The position numbers and the translations under genes were made by a program. The notes below the pieces were generated by a model. It worked only from the letters and a program-made list of their open reading frames with translations. It was not told where the DNA came from and ran no database searches. DNA of 64,000 bases from Onchocerca volvulus. Its lineage: Eukaryota > Nematoda > Chromadorea > Rhabditida > Onchocercidae. The first letter of the stretch is position 1. The number at the start of each line of letters is the position of its first letter. The stretch covers positions 3,162,001-3,226,000 of the forward strand of contig HG738137.1 in the NCBI GenBank assembly GCA_000499405.2. The letters are read 5' to 3'. Positions 50,988 to 62,949 of this stretch are shown piece by piece.

Positions 50988-53267
50988 TCAAACTTCTTCA
51001 TATTTATTATTGTATCCATAATAATTTTTCAGCCATTTCCATAGCTGAATGTGTTCCCATGGAGTATAAATTAATGTAAACAACACATCTGGTGCTTTGA
51101 TAAGTTGTTCTAATTGATTCCATTTAAAAACGATTTTTTTACTCCAATCCTCATAACGCGCTTGTACCCGCATTCCAAGATGTCCTGTGACGTGAACATC
51201 TTCTATCTAAAATTCATTCTTTTCACAAGAATTTACTCCAGCTCTTGCATCTTCGGGAAAAGCTAAAGAGATGAGATATGTTCAAAACAATTTGATACGA
51301 ATAATTATTTCATCAATTACTGGCAAGAGATTCTGTTCTTCAAAGCATCACAAAGCAAACCCAGAATAATGTGCAGAAGCGAGCCTGCTCGAGCAATGGT
51401 CCGGCAAGATCTCCCGTTAATAAATAAAAAGATCCACTACAGTACCGCGGAAAATATTTCCTGGGATATTCCATATACGATATAGGCCTAAATGAATGTA
51501 AGTCTAAATTGGCATGATTAAGAAATATAGATAGAAATAAAAAATGGACAAGAAGATAAGAAATCTATCAGGAATAGTATCATCTGAAAACAATATAATG
51601 ATATTTGCATCGATCAATAGGTAAACAGAGAACATTCAGATGACAATTATTTTCGCTCCATTTTGTACTAACCATTTACTATCATATCTGTTCACTTTAG
51701 CTCGGTCTATTATATAGCAGGAAAATGATTTTGATACGAAGGAGTGGCTGGCATTAGTTTGTGTCCGATTTTGAAGTATCTCCACAAGTTTGAAATAGTT
51801 GAAAGTAATGTCGGCATCAATTTTTAGAACATACGTAACATTTGGACAAAAATCATTAAGAAACTGAAGCCACATTAATGTCTGTAAAGAGGAAATTGCG
51901 CAAAATTGCGGATAAGAACTGCAAAAGAAAGCCTCAAGTTTGGGTTCCGAATCCATCTTTCCATGATTGATTTCCACGATTTTTGCTGCTGGCAAGAAAA
52001 AAAAAAAAAAGATTACACCGGCATAATCTCGAATCAATCAATAATTCATGCAAAATTTTGTTTCAATAACATTTAATTTAATTTCTGTAGAAAGTGTAGA
52101 AATACAAAACTTAAGAGTAAGATTCTTGTAAGTATCCAAAAAATCTTGCTGTATAATATCGCCATATTTTTGCTGCTCTTTCTGAATCAAAGTCATCATC
52201 TCGAGATCACTAGTACGACCGAGTGGAAATAATACTGCTGTTTTGAACTGAACCAACAAATTTTTTCAAATGAATCATTACTGAGAAAGATATTCGCATC
52301 ATCAAAGTTTAATTAATTAATCAATTTTTTCCAAGATTAATCTTATTTGTCTGCATGAATTTCAACAGTTAAATGTATTTCACTTTATTATATATTATTC
52401 CTGTATATAATTCTCAAGATATTTCATTCTATATTATTCCTATGTATTATTTCCAATATATTATATTATCTATTATTCGTATATATTATTTATTTCTTTT
52501 TTGATATGTCACATCACGACTTTCACGTATGAATGAAACATGTCTCGCTCAATCACCATACAGATCTTTGGTAATTTAAGTTGACCGGAACATCAACTAA
52601 CATTTTTGTACAGCTTAACATCGCCCCATGTTTTCCGAATTAAGTTTCGATGTTCGCGTTGTTCTGTCGCTGTGATCGCAACAATAAGAAGCAGTAAATC
52701 AGGATATTTCTGCGAGCAAAAGTTACGGTCAACTATTTCCCATTTATGAGTATTTCGTTTATAGAGTTCCTGTAAAGGAGGGATTGTTATGATTTCTTAA
52801 ACGATCGTTTTGCTTGACGCTGAATGAATAATGTTAAGGTAAGTGAATCCTAAGATCTGACATTAGTTAAAGCATATTATTGGCTTTTGTCTTCAAGTAA
52901 ATCTTTTCTTTTTTTTTTTTCGGAATAAGAAAGGAAAATATATCACCACATTATCCGAACATCTGAAGGTATTAATTGCTTCAGTACTTGTCCTCAATTT
53001 AGCATTCTTGCTTGTCGCAGAAGACGAATTCAGTGAAAATAAGGCGATTCTGAATTCAGTTTTCAGGCTATTTTTCGAACTGTTCGCTTTATATTTCCAC
53101 TTTGACTTTCGATGAATTGCTGAAATCTTTGCTGGCACAAGTTTATATGTCACATAGTTAATTGTCAACAGAGCCGCGATAGATATTAACAGTGAAAGTA
53201 CCGTATACTTCATACTGTATATCAGAAATGCGTTCATTTTCATCAGATCAGAATTGGAAGTTTGCAT
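50988..53267 (-). CDS. GT31 family beta-1,3-galactosyltransferase-like type II membrane protein
   Basis: Golgi glycosyltransferase that should add a beta-1,3-linked sugar (galactose or GlcNAc) to a glycan; the acceptor cannot be read from the sequence. Six exons: 52947-53267, 52602-52769, 52111-52247, 51673-51918, 51361-51487, 50988-51206; 1218 bases, 405 residues. The N-terminus has a short cytoplasmic tail and a signal anchor (TVLSLLISIAALLTINYV). Catalytic-domain landmarks in order: HRNLIRKTWGD, then YGDIIQQDFLDTYKNLTL, then YVLKIDADITFNYF with the metal-binding DAD, then YPRKYFPRYCSGSFYLL, then IEDVHVTG, the conserved EDV motif. All the usual GT31 blocks are present, so the enzyme is probably active. 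The boundary between exons 3 and 4 is unusual: the canonical acceptor gives about 13 residues not usual in the family. The start could also be the Met ten codons further in. Confidence 0.85.
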
Positions 53268-55881
53268 TTACGGGTGTGTGTTCAGATGTGCGTGCATGTG
53301 CATGTTTATGCGTGAAACGTTCTTGCGTGACCGATGGACAACGATAATTGAAGGACAAATTAGAGCGATTTGTTGTCACTGAAAAAGCAGAAAAAGCGAC
53401 AGTAAGGCATTTTGTGGATTTCATTGAGAGACACAATTACAGATTGACGCACAAAAGACAAACATCACCATTCAGGCTCTTTCCGTCCGTAGCAGCCAAC
53501 CTTTCCGGTGTATGACGGAGGAATGATGTCAGTTTTGCCAACAAGAATATTCAAATTAAGATTAATTAGGTTGATTAATTCCATTCAAATGATAAACAAT
53601 TCTTGCAGTATGCATCGCTCATTGAGATTGAAATTTCTGCATAAACAATATTTTATTTTGGGAGCAAATTCTAAATATTTGTTTGGACTATTATAGCTTT
53701 AATTTCAAAATTTATCTCTTCAGCAACATTCGCAACATATGTTAACCAATGCATCGAATATGAAATGCTCTTTATGTAGAATGAAAAATTTTCGCAATAA
53801 AAGTTTTTTAATTTTTTACTGTTCAGTTTACATTTATTATCTTTCATAATTCAGCTTAGATACAAAAATGGAATAAATAAGGCGTCCAAAGTTTGAAGTA
53901 TATTAGTGTTCGAGGTTAGATCTTACGATTTGATCTTTTGAATTAATCAAATCATATTGGATTGATTGACTTCAGCTGGCTTATTATTCTGTTGAAAATA
54001 GGCTATAACTGTTATGTTCTGAAGAATTGAACTTTCTATTTTGCACACTGATGCCGTTGGATACGTCAGCAGTTTGCATCATTCATTTTCATTTCACTTT
54101 GTTGAATTGTTTTATTCATTCTGCTTTCGAAAGCGTTTTTCAAAATTAGTGCTGCGTCGCGTACGTGGTGTTCTTCAGAATTGATCCAAGCGTAGACTTA
54201 CGCTAGATCAATTTCAAAGAACCTGCGTAATATCAATAGCAATTCCTTCTCAATGTTTTTGCTCCATCTTCCTGAGCACTTCTGCCTACTTGATTGCTAC
54301 TTCTATTGGAATGTGTGATGTCAGACGAACAGATTAAACAAAGAATAACAAGTCTTTTGTTGTATATAATGAAAAATTTTCCAATTAATGCGTCATAGAT
54401 CATCGTCATTGATTGTCAAAAACGAAGTATTCTACGACCTTTCATCGATTCTTTCGTTTTGATTACTTTTTGTTTTCTATTCAGAAGTGATATATAAATG
54501 AATGGCCGTAGTAAGGGTAGCCTCTTGAAGTGTGACATCTGTCACATCCATCGAACGATTGCACTTCTCCATCATTTCTAATAAACAGATTAGTCTCTAT
54601 TAACCTTTCATCAGTTAGACGGAAATTGATTAATCGTTCATAGATTGTTGTTACAGCAGAATGAAGAGGGACTATTAAATTGAACACTTGATCGACTACT
54701 GGAATGACTCATCTAATTTAACGATTCATCTCTTTAAACTGAAAACAGTTCAGCATTTTGCTTTTCGAAGTACTCTAATCATTGCGAGTATCCTATCTTG
54801 TTTGAATTGTAATAAGATTTCATACTTGTTAATTCATTAATTTCTTCTCTTCTCCTGACTTCATCTCAAAGTTGGCTTGAAACTGCACAACATGAACTTT
54901 TTAAGTCATTGCTTTTGATAATAAGTCATGGATGGGTCGAGACTTCCATTCTAAGTTTTTTTATTTGCACATAGTTTCATCTTGATTGAACTAAATCCGG
55001 ACGAAAAAGAGTATTGCTCTATATGATTTATTTCTTTGTTTTTTTTTTCTAGCCCAAGAGTTTTGCTGGTCTAGACATATCATTTATCGTTCACAACATT
55101 TGTCATTTTTGAAGTAAATTCAATTTTGAGAGTTTATAAATTATTACTTGTAAGTTAGCAAAGTAAAAAATCCAGGAGATGATCTAAGGAATTTATTTTT
55201 TGGTTAGCGTAATCAAGTGATATGTAGATTGTAAGATACAGTAAATTTGATTAATAATAAGAGATGTTAATATGATGACGATGCTACAGAATGAATAACA
55301 ATTTAATGGAATGCTTTCTCTATAACAATTTCTCTTTTTGATTAGACCGTGATATACGTAAAATTATTATCCAAACTATCAACACTTTTCAAAAGTTCAT
55401 TTTAAATTTACTTGTTGCTTGAATGTAATTTCTGTTCGTCAGGGAAGGACCGTAGCTTGCTAAAGCGAGATAAAACATTCTGTGGGAAATGATATGGCGA
55501 CATGCCGATTAAATTATTCGATGAATATCATCTCTAGATGTTGCAAACAAAAGCACAATCACTTTCAAATTCGGAAGAAAAGGTTCAGTATTCATCATTT
55601 CTTTCAACTTTAAATTGCAACTTTTAAATATCGCTTAACAGAATATTGATTCTAACTTTGAGCTTTGGTCATCGTTTTATTTATTTCTTTTAATATTATT
55701 CTACAAATTACTGAGGCTCTTTATATTCGCATTAAGGAATGTAGAATCAATGAATGATTCTCATTCTGTAATTGTATTGCTTAGTCTAACATATGCAATA
55801 AATAACCGTGAAAATAATAATATTTTTATATTGTGGTAAGTGAAAATCTCCACATGACGAAATTTCAGTGGCAAAACACAT
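53268..55881. other. intergenic between divergent GT31 and PDPR genes
   Basis: Should contain promoters for both flanking genes. Short frames (53508-53696 plus; 54481-54687 and 55786-56028 minus) have no support. A mitochondrial presequence exon for the PDPR gene was looked for here and not identified. Confidence 0.5.
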
Positions 55882-58800
55882 ATGGCAGATGTGGTCGTTG
55901 GTGGTGGTGGTATTGTTGGTACTTCGATTGCATATCATTTGGCGAAACGTGGCAAGTTTGTAGTCTTGCTTGAACGCGACTGGTAAGATTTGTAATATTT
56001 CAAAGCAACGATTTTTTTTATCATTCAATTGCTGTGAAGATAGGCTTCGCTATATTAAGGCATGATTTGAAAACATATAATACCTTAAGTGTTGGTCTAA
56101 GTGGTGCAACAAGTCTAAGTGCTGGTTTAGTAACAGCTCCATTGCACTGGCAAGATCCGGCGAAACAATATATGGCTAAACATTCATTGGATTTATATGC
56201 CGATTTATATCAGACTTCCGATTTCAGTTAGTATGGACTTCTCTGTTGCAGTTGATTCTGTTAAAATTTTGTCGTAAAATTTCACTTTTTCAAGATTTCT
56301 ATTCCATAAAAATATTTTGATAATACTTATCATGTTAACGAAAATGTGCAGGATACAACCGTTGTGGACGGCTATACTTAACAAATACACGAGAAGGTGA
56401 AATAAGTTTACGACGAATGTTTTCGCGTTCAACTATTTATGGCGAACAAGCACAATTGTATGACAGTCCAGAAGAGATGCAGCGCTGGTTCCCAAAATCA
56501 GTTAGTACAGATGGCATCGGGGTTAGTTTGACAAAAATTTCTTTCGACTGAGTTACCATTCGAGCAATTTTAATTTTTTTTTTTTTGTTTTTTAGTTAGC
56601 GTTGTTCTCGCCAAATGATGTTGCTTTAGATCCTGTTGGTCTCTGTCAAGCATTAGGAAGACGTGGTAGAGATTATGGTAAGTTTCCGCATAAATTAATT
56701 GTTAAGCATGCTCGATCGATACTTTAATGTATGCTGATGTGTTAATTCGATATCAAATTCAAATTAGTTTTTTCAGGAGTGCAAATATTTGAACAGTGCT
56801 TTATTGAAGAAGTAATTGTTGACAAAGAACAAAAAGTAGTAGGAGTGCGTACAAATCAAGGACAATTTGAAACCGATTGCTATGTTGATGCTACTGGAAT
56901 TGTGAGTTTCTTTTGAAATCATCTGAAGTCATTTATTGAAACTGTTTCAATTAATAATTGTCTTGAAAGATAGCCAGTTTAATCTTAGTTTTATCACTTA
57001 TTGTAGTGGTGTGGTACTTCTCGAGTTAATAAATTACCAGCTTGCCATGTAGTTATCGCTGCACATCCTGCTACTTATACATATCTGTCAACAAAAGGAC
57101 TGCGCGAAAAAGATATCAAAAACAATACGCCAAGTGAGATGCTTAATTTATATTGAATCTACATCCTTATGACTTTTAATAAAGTTACTTTTAGGTCTAG
57201 CGTTAATTTGAAACATTTGAATTCATTTTTATCTGAACCAAAAAATTTGTATATTACGTATTTAGTTTTTACTCATGTGGATGAGAAAACTTATCTCTTT
57301 ATGGATGAGTCACGGACGCTTTGTGCTGGTTTTACTCAAGATGAATTCCGTTCGCTGAGTCGTCCGAGAATCCTGGGACAGTGGACTGTGCCATCACCAG
57401 ATTGGGATAGATTTTGTAAGTCTCGAAAATGGAAGTTCTGATGTTTTTCAAAAATATTATGATGATGTTTGATTTTTTTGGTTAGAGATAAAACATGTCG
57501 TAAACTCCATAGATCCAGCACTGAATCATTTATTGCATCGTTGCAACATTCTTGGCAAAACGGAGTGTGGTGAATTGATATGTAGCGGTGAATCATATAC
57601 TGTTGATAAAAATCCAGTGATTGGTGAAACAGCTCAGGTTTGCTTGTCTTTGGAATATGAAATTTTGACAAAATAATTGTTTGAATTCTTAAAGTAAGAA
57701 ATGAAGGATATGTGCGAGAAGTATTCCTCTCAAAAAAATTCTGGAAATCCTAAATTTATCTATCATTCAGATCCAGGGGTATTATGTCGCGACAGGTTTC
57801 AGTGGACAAGGATTAGCGCTTGCTGGTGGTGCTGGAAATTTGGTAGCTGGGTTGGTTTGTGATGAGATGCTGCCAGTTGACATTACACGTCATGAAGTAA
57901 CGCGATTTATTGATTTACATGCCAGTCCACAATATCTAATTGAACGAGTTCCTGAAGTAGCAGGTACCATGTAATATTCGGCTTTACCTTGAAAGAAATT
58001 TAAAATACTCTTTAATGAAATCATTTCAGCTAAATTATTTACAAATTCGTACGAATATCATCAATATCAGACGGCTCGTAATTTGCGTACCTCTCCTATT
58101 TATCATCAATTGAAAAAGGCTGGAGCTGTATTTGGCGAGGTGATGGGATACGAAACGCCGTTGTGGTATGCAGAGGAAAACGCAGAAGGTTGCTTTGAAG
58201 AAATATTTTTGTAACTAATCTATATTTTAGACAAGTTTAGTCACTGCAAGGATTATGAATATGTTTTGTTGACGTCCAGGCATATTATTTTTTTCTCCAA
58301 GCTGTATAGAATAGTTTGTAGTATGAATCTTCCAAGTGAATAAGACCAAAAGTTTCTTACGTTTAAAATAATGTGTTTAAATGAATTAGATTTTCAGATA
58401 CGTCACTAAGTTTTTACAGTGGACAGTTTTCGCTAATTGGTAAACCAGAGTGGTTTGAACTTGTGGCTCGTGAATACGATGCATGTAGAGAACGTGTTGG
58501 AGTAATTGATCTATCCAGTTTTGCCAAATTTAACATTGAAGTATGCTATATGGGCAGCGTATCTTCCTATTTTCAGATCTAAAATGATCAGATTTGAAGT
58601 GAATAGATTGAATTTCTAACTGACTTATCTTGCAGTATCTATTATTTTCTAACATTTCCTCAAATCAAATGTTGAGTGGTAATTTTTAGTTGCTATTTAA
58701 TCTGTTTATTACTGTTTTCGTTTTAGGGTTCTAATGCGGTGGAGTTTCTGCAATATCTGTGCTCAGGGAATGTTGATGTACCAATAGGTTCTGTAGTTTA

Positions 58801-60938
58801 CACTGGTATGCAAAACGAACAAGGCGGTTTTGTCTCAGATTGTGCAATATGCAGATTGGGCGAAGATAAGTGCGTTTTTCAAAATTATGAAAAAGCAATT
58901 TTCTCGTATTTGATTTGATTTCCTAACGATTCACATCAGAATATTTTGCAGGTTCTTCGCTATTGCACCTTCCGTGCAGCAATTGCGATTCTATTTATGG
59001 TTGAGGAAATGGTTGAAAAAGTTGGGACATAAAGTTTATATTGGAGTCAGAATTTCTTTGCATTCTCTCTAAAAGTGTTCTTTAAATTTAAAATTCGGAA
59101 GTTTGCAAAACTCAAAAAGCTAAAAAAACTCGTTTTTTTTTTTTTTTTTTTTTTAATTCAGCTTTTCATTAAAACCCAAGTCTATCCATGAATTCGGAAC
59201 TTCAAGTACATTTAATCATTAAATTTTTAGGATGTTACTGGACATTATACTGTATTGGATGTCGTTGGACCGAGCTCACGAGGTTTAATGGAAAAGCTCA
59301 CAGGAGAATCGATGTTCAGATGTGACTTTCCTTCCTTTACTATACGAGTATGTATTTATTTAAATAAACTTCAATGTAAGAGCCATGATGAAAAAAGGTT
59401 CTAAAAAAAGCGGAAATGAGTAAAGAAATCTGTTTCAGTTTTGTATTTATAATAGTTTTTTTTTTCTCACCTTTTTTCGCCATTTTTTCACAGTTTTTAA
59501 ATTTAGATGATGTTTACCTTAGATGACAATAAACATTTAATTTTTTTTTTCTATTTGCAGGAAATCGCTATTGGAATGGCTACTGGGATTCGAGCATTAA
59601 CTTTAACGCATACTGGTGAACTGGAGTGGGTAATGTATGTACCGAATGAGGTGATGATTATTTTTTAGGATCCTAAAGATAGCTTATCTTATGGTTGAAT
59701 AAGGAAGAATATTGTTTCCAAGTTCAATTTCTACAATTTTTCATTTTTATTTTCGTTTTGACTTAGGAAACAATTCTTGTCTCTAATGAACATGGATCAG
59801 GATAAACTGAACATGGGAAAGAAAATAATGATCTGCAAAATCAGGACAAACTGTAGCTAATTTGAACTCCGGTTTAAAGTCATAAATGAAATTCATTAGA
59901 ACGGATTCAAAATTAGAAAAGATAGATGTCTTTCATTCATGGTCATAATTTCTGAAAGAGAGCATTTTTCATAAAAGTTTTTCATCACTTTAAATATGAA
60001 TATTTTTCAGATAGTGCAAAATGTTTATGAGCGTTTAATGGAACGTGGAAAGGAATATGGTATTATGCATGCAGGGTCAGTCGTAAGAAAAGTTTTAGTT
60101 TCTCTATATTTTGTGATTTGTTTTTGCTCATTGATTTTATTTTAGGTATTATGCTTTGAGGCAGTTGCGTATTGAAAAATTTTTTGTTTACTGGGGTCAA
60201 GATATTGCCACGAATGTAACACCGCTCGAGTGTGGACGTACATATCGTGTTGATTTTAATGTATGTTCGATCTATAGTTTATATTCTGGGATGTTTTACA
60301 ATCTTGAAAATTTTCTTGAAAATACTTAATCTAACAAATTTAACATAAATTGTTATAATTAGTACAGCTATGTTATTTTAAAAAAAAGTTTCTTCAGAAT
60401 TGAATTATATTCCAGAAAAATTTTATTGGGAAAGATGCATTATTGGAGCAAAAAAAAAGGGGCATTCACAAGCGATTTGTTCAGTTACTGGTGGATAATC
60501 ACGATTTAGATCATGATCCTTGGCCACAGGGTGGTGAATTAATTTATAGATACGGTGAACCAGTCGGACGTACAACGTCAGCTGCTTATGGATATACTCT
60601 TAATTGTCAGGTAATTTTTCTCAGTGTAGTCATTAATTATGTGAATTCGTCTATATGATCAGTTTTTAAAGCGTATTTGATGGAAAAGGCGAGTTTTGGA
60701 TCATTTATTTGTTTAAATTTATTTCATGAAGTCATCTTTTTATTAGGTATGCATTGGTTGTATCGAGAGTAAGCAAAAGCTGACGGTTGAATACATCAAA
60801 AATGGGAGTTATCAATTAGATATAGCAGGCAAATTCTTTCCTGTACAAATAAATTTATTCTCGCCAAGTTTACCCATGATTTCTTCCGAATATCCGGATC
60901 ATTATCGACCAACTCAAGATGGTGGTAATTTTTTGTGA
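55882..60938 (+). CDS. pdpr: PDPR-like FAD oxidoreductase (pyruvate dehydrogenase phosphatase regulatory subunit family)
   Basis: Related to dimethylglycine and sarcosine dehydrogenases; PDPR modulates pyruvate dehydrogenase phosphatase in mitochondria. Nineteen exons: 55882-55982, 56090-56226, 56352-56521, 56596-56677, 56777-56901, 57007-57133, 57266-57415, 57486-57637, 57771-57963, 58030-58188, 58398-58540, 58727-58869, 58952-59045, 59231-59347, 59561-59650, 60011-60075, 60146-60260, 60416-60610, 60747-60938; 2550 bases, about 850 codons. The N-terminal FAD motif is VVVGGGGIVGTSIAYHLAKR. The C-terminal aminomethyltransferase-like half has GYYALRQLRIEKFF, then WGQDIATNVTPLECGR, then PVGRTTSAAYGYTL. 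The segment DNHDLDHDPWPQGGELIYR is close to a PDPR-specific stretch, which favours PDPR over DMGDH or SARDH. The junction of exons 7 and 8 creates an in-frame TAG (see findings). The first exon opens after a TTTCAG acceptor, and the frame is open back to it, so an upstream presequence exon may exist. Confidence 0.85.
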
Positions 60939-62310
60939 AGATGTATCTTTTGTTTGCTTACTTTATTTGTGTGCTCACTTATTTAAATCTTATATTAAAA
61001 TTTATTTATAATTATAAGATTCCCTTATACCCTTTAAAATGGAATATTTCATAGCTTTTCTTCGGTTTCTGGAACCATACTGTTAACACACAGTTGAAAT
61101 CAAGAAAAAGAAAATGTGATGAAACAGAAAATATCTTTGTAAGGTTTTTTAATCATGCCTAATGTTTTATATATTGCAGAATGAGATAAATTAGAAAGGT
61201 GCCACTTGATTTTCATTTTAAATTCCACATTTTTCAAGTTTTCATGTATCATTTCCATGTTGCAATTTTTTTTAAATTTCATTTCGCATCTTATAATATT
61301 TTCTGGTACAGGAAATTTCCGAGAAATCTGAAGTTTTTAAATCGCGACTGATTTATGCTCTTCCCAGTTTCATTTTATGTTTGTTTTGGTTTTTTATATT
61401 TCTCTTAGGGCATGATTACTTTTAATAAAAAAATCTTAGTCAAAACTTGAAATATAATGTAGAAACTAAGATCATTTTGTTTTGCAATCTTTGCGGATAA
61501 GGAAGAGGAAAATAAGTGTATAGTAATATGATGCAGAAAAGTATTATTTGAGGCGCTTTCATCAGAGCAAGTTTGTATTTATTTGCTAATTTTATTTCAA
61601 GTCTACAATGCTATAATTCTTCTAGTGTCGTAATTGTACATTTTCTCAATTTTCTGTATATTTTTTGACTATGTTAATTTTTTAGGAAAGTTTCTTCCGA
61701 TGCGCCATGTTGTAAACTGCAAAAGAACGGACTCGTTCTAGTTATCTAGTACATACTCGCTTTATTTTAAAATTTGTATTTATTTGGAAGAGGATCTAAA
61801 TTGGCACAAAAATTATAAAATAACTTTTTTCAGTATTTGACTGCTACTCATTTGCTCTTTCAGAAGCTTATTACAAGTTTGCTCATGGAATTGACATTTA
61901 ATAAGCCCGATTCTACGGTTAACAGTGTCATGTAATTGCCTCACATGATTGCTTTCTTTGAACAAATTGTATCATTTATATAACTGAATAAAAAATCAGA
62001 TTAATAAGTCACTAAGTTTAAATAGTGAAAGCAAAACATATCAAACACAATAACGCTTTTATTTCACTAAGATATACCATGAGCCTTTCCCTTAAACCTT
62101 TGCTATGTTTCATATAACAGAGGAACATTTTATGTTTTAACGTTTCTTCAATAAATGCATCATGCATAGTCTGCTGTATGATAGTTTTCCACCGAGCACT
62201 TTGAAATCTTCCAAGGACACGAATATATATGTTCTTTGTGATGGGACTCTTCAATAATTTATAGTGATAATGAATTGTCTACAACAGCTGGTATTTATGG
62301 ATTCGTGGAA
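60939..62310. other. intergenic between convergent genes
   Basis: Contains the PDPR 3' UTR (an AATAAA lies at 61424-61429) and the 3' side of the minus-strand membrane protein gene. A minus-strand frame of 78 codons (62018-62254) is rejected for lack of a second line of evidence. Confidence 0.5.
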
Positions 62311-62949
62311 TTATTCCTGTTCATTTGTTTCTGTTAATTCGATTTTCTCATGGATCAATGCTTCTGGATTGCGTTTTGCCTGTTTGGGAAGGAATCTCTC
62401 TGGATGTCGACTCATTTTATGATATAAACGTTGCATGGCTAAATTACCTAGACGTTGCTTTGCTTTACACTCAGTGATAATATCCGGCTGATCACCCACA
62501 TCCCAACGAGTATGCAAAACAATTTGCAAATTAGTGAGTTCATTCTGAAAGAATAGAGCGATGATTATGGCTACGATAGCTGCTGTAAAGATTGGTAAGA
62601 GGAACATAGCAGCAAGCCAACCCAGTACGGCCCATTTCGCATCATAACTCATCTCAGCAACTCCGTTGATAAACATGATCATGCGACGTTTAGTTTCAGT
62701 CATCATACGACCAGCCTTTACCAATCTATTCGTGATGTGGAGGAAAGCATCGGTAATATTCTCGATGGTATCCGAACGGGCATTATCAATATCTAGAAAT
62801 TGATTTCTGTCTGATAACCATTGTTCTTCTTTTGCTTTTTGTTTGGAATCCGTCAGTGCTTTTACAAATATATTGTTTGGTGATGATACGGAATAGAAGA
62901 AAAGAATGGTGATAAAACTGAGAAATGTATTACAAGACATAATATTCAT
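62311..62949 (-). CDS. unrecognised single-pass membrane protein with signal peptide, intronless
   Basis: An uninterrupted frame of 212 residues, by far the longest single frame in the window and the only gene here without introns. Residues 1-22 are hydrophobic and look like a signal peptide. Residues about 106-134 form a strong membrane helix (WAVLGWLAAMFLLPIF, then TAAIVAIIIALFF). The part between is polar with one N-glycosylation sequon (NIT, about residue 64). The C-terminal tail is basic and then acidic, with RHPERFLPKQAKRNP. I do not recognise the family. An alternative start is the second Met at codon 4. Codon use and length make chance unlikely in DNA this AT-rich. Confidence 0.6.
   Translation of the reverse strand: MNIMSCNTFLSFITILFFYSVSSPNNIFVKALTDSKQKAKEEQWLSDRNQFLDIDNARSDTIENITDAFLHITNRLVKAGRMMTETKRRMIMFINGVAEMSYDAKWAVLGWLAAMFLLPIFTAAIVAIIIALFFQNELTNLQIVLHTRWDVGDQPDIITECKAKQRLGNLAMQRLYHKMSRHPERFLPKQAKRNPEALIHEKIELTETNEQE

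Noticed and set aside
57336..57671. 111-codon minus-strand frame
   Set aside because: Shadow of PDPR exons 7 and 8 on the other strand.
62018..62254. 78-codon minus-strand frame downstream of the orphan membrane protein
   Set aside because: No recognised motif, and it lies in the likely 3' UTR.
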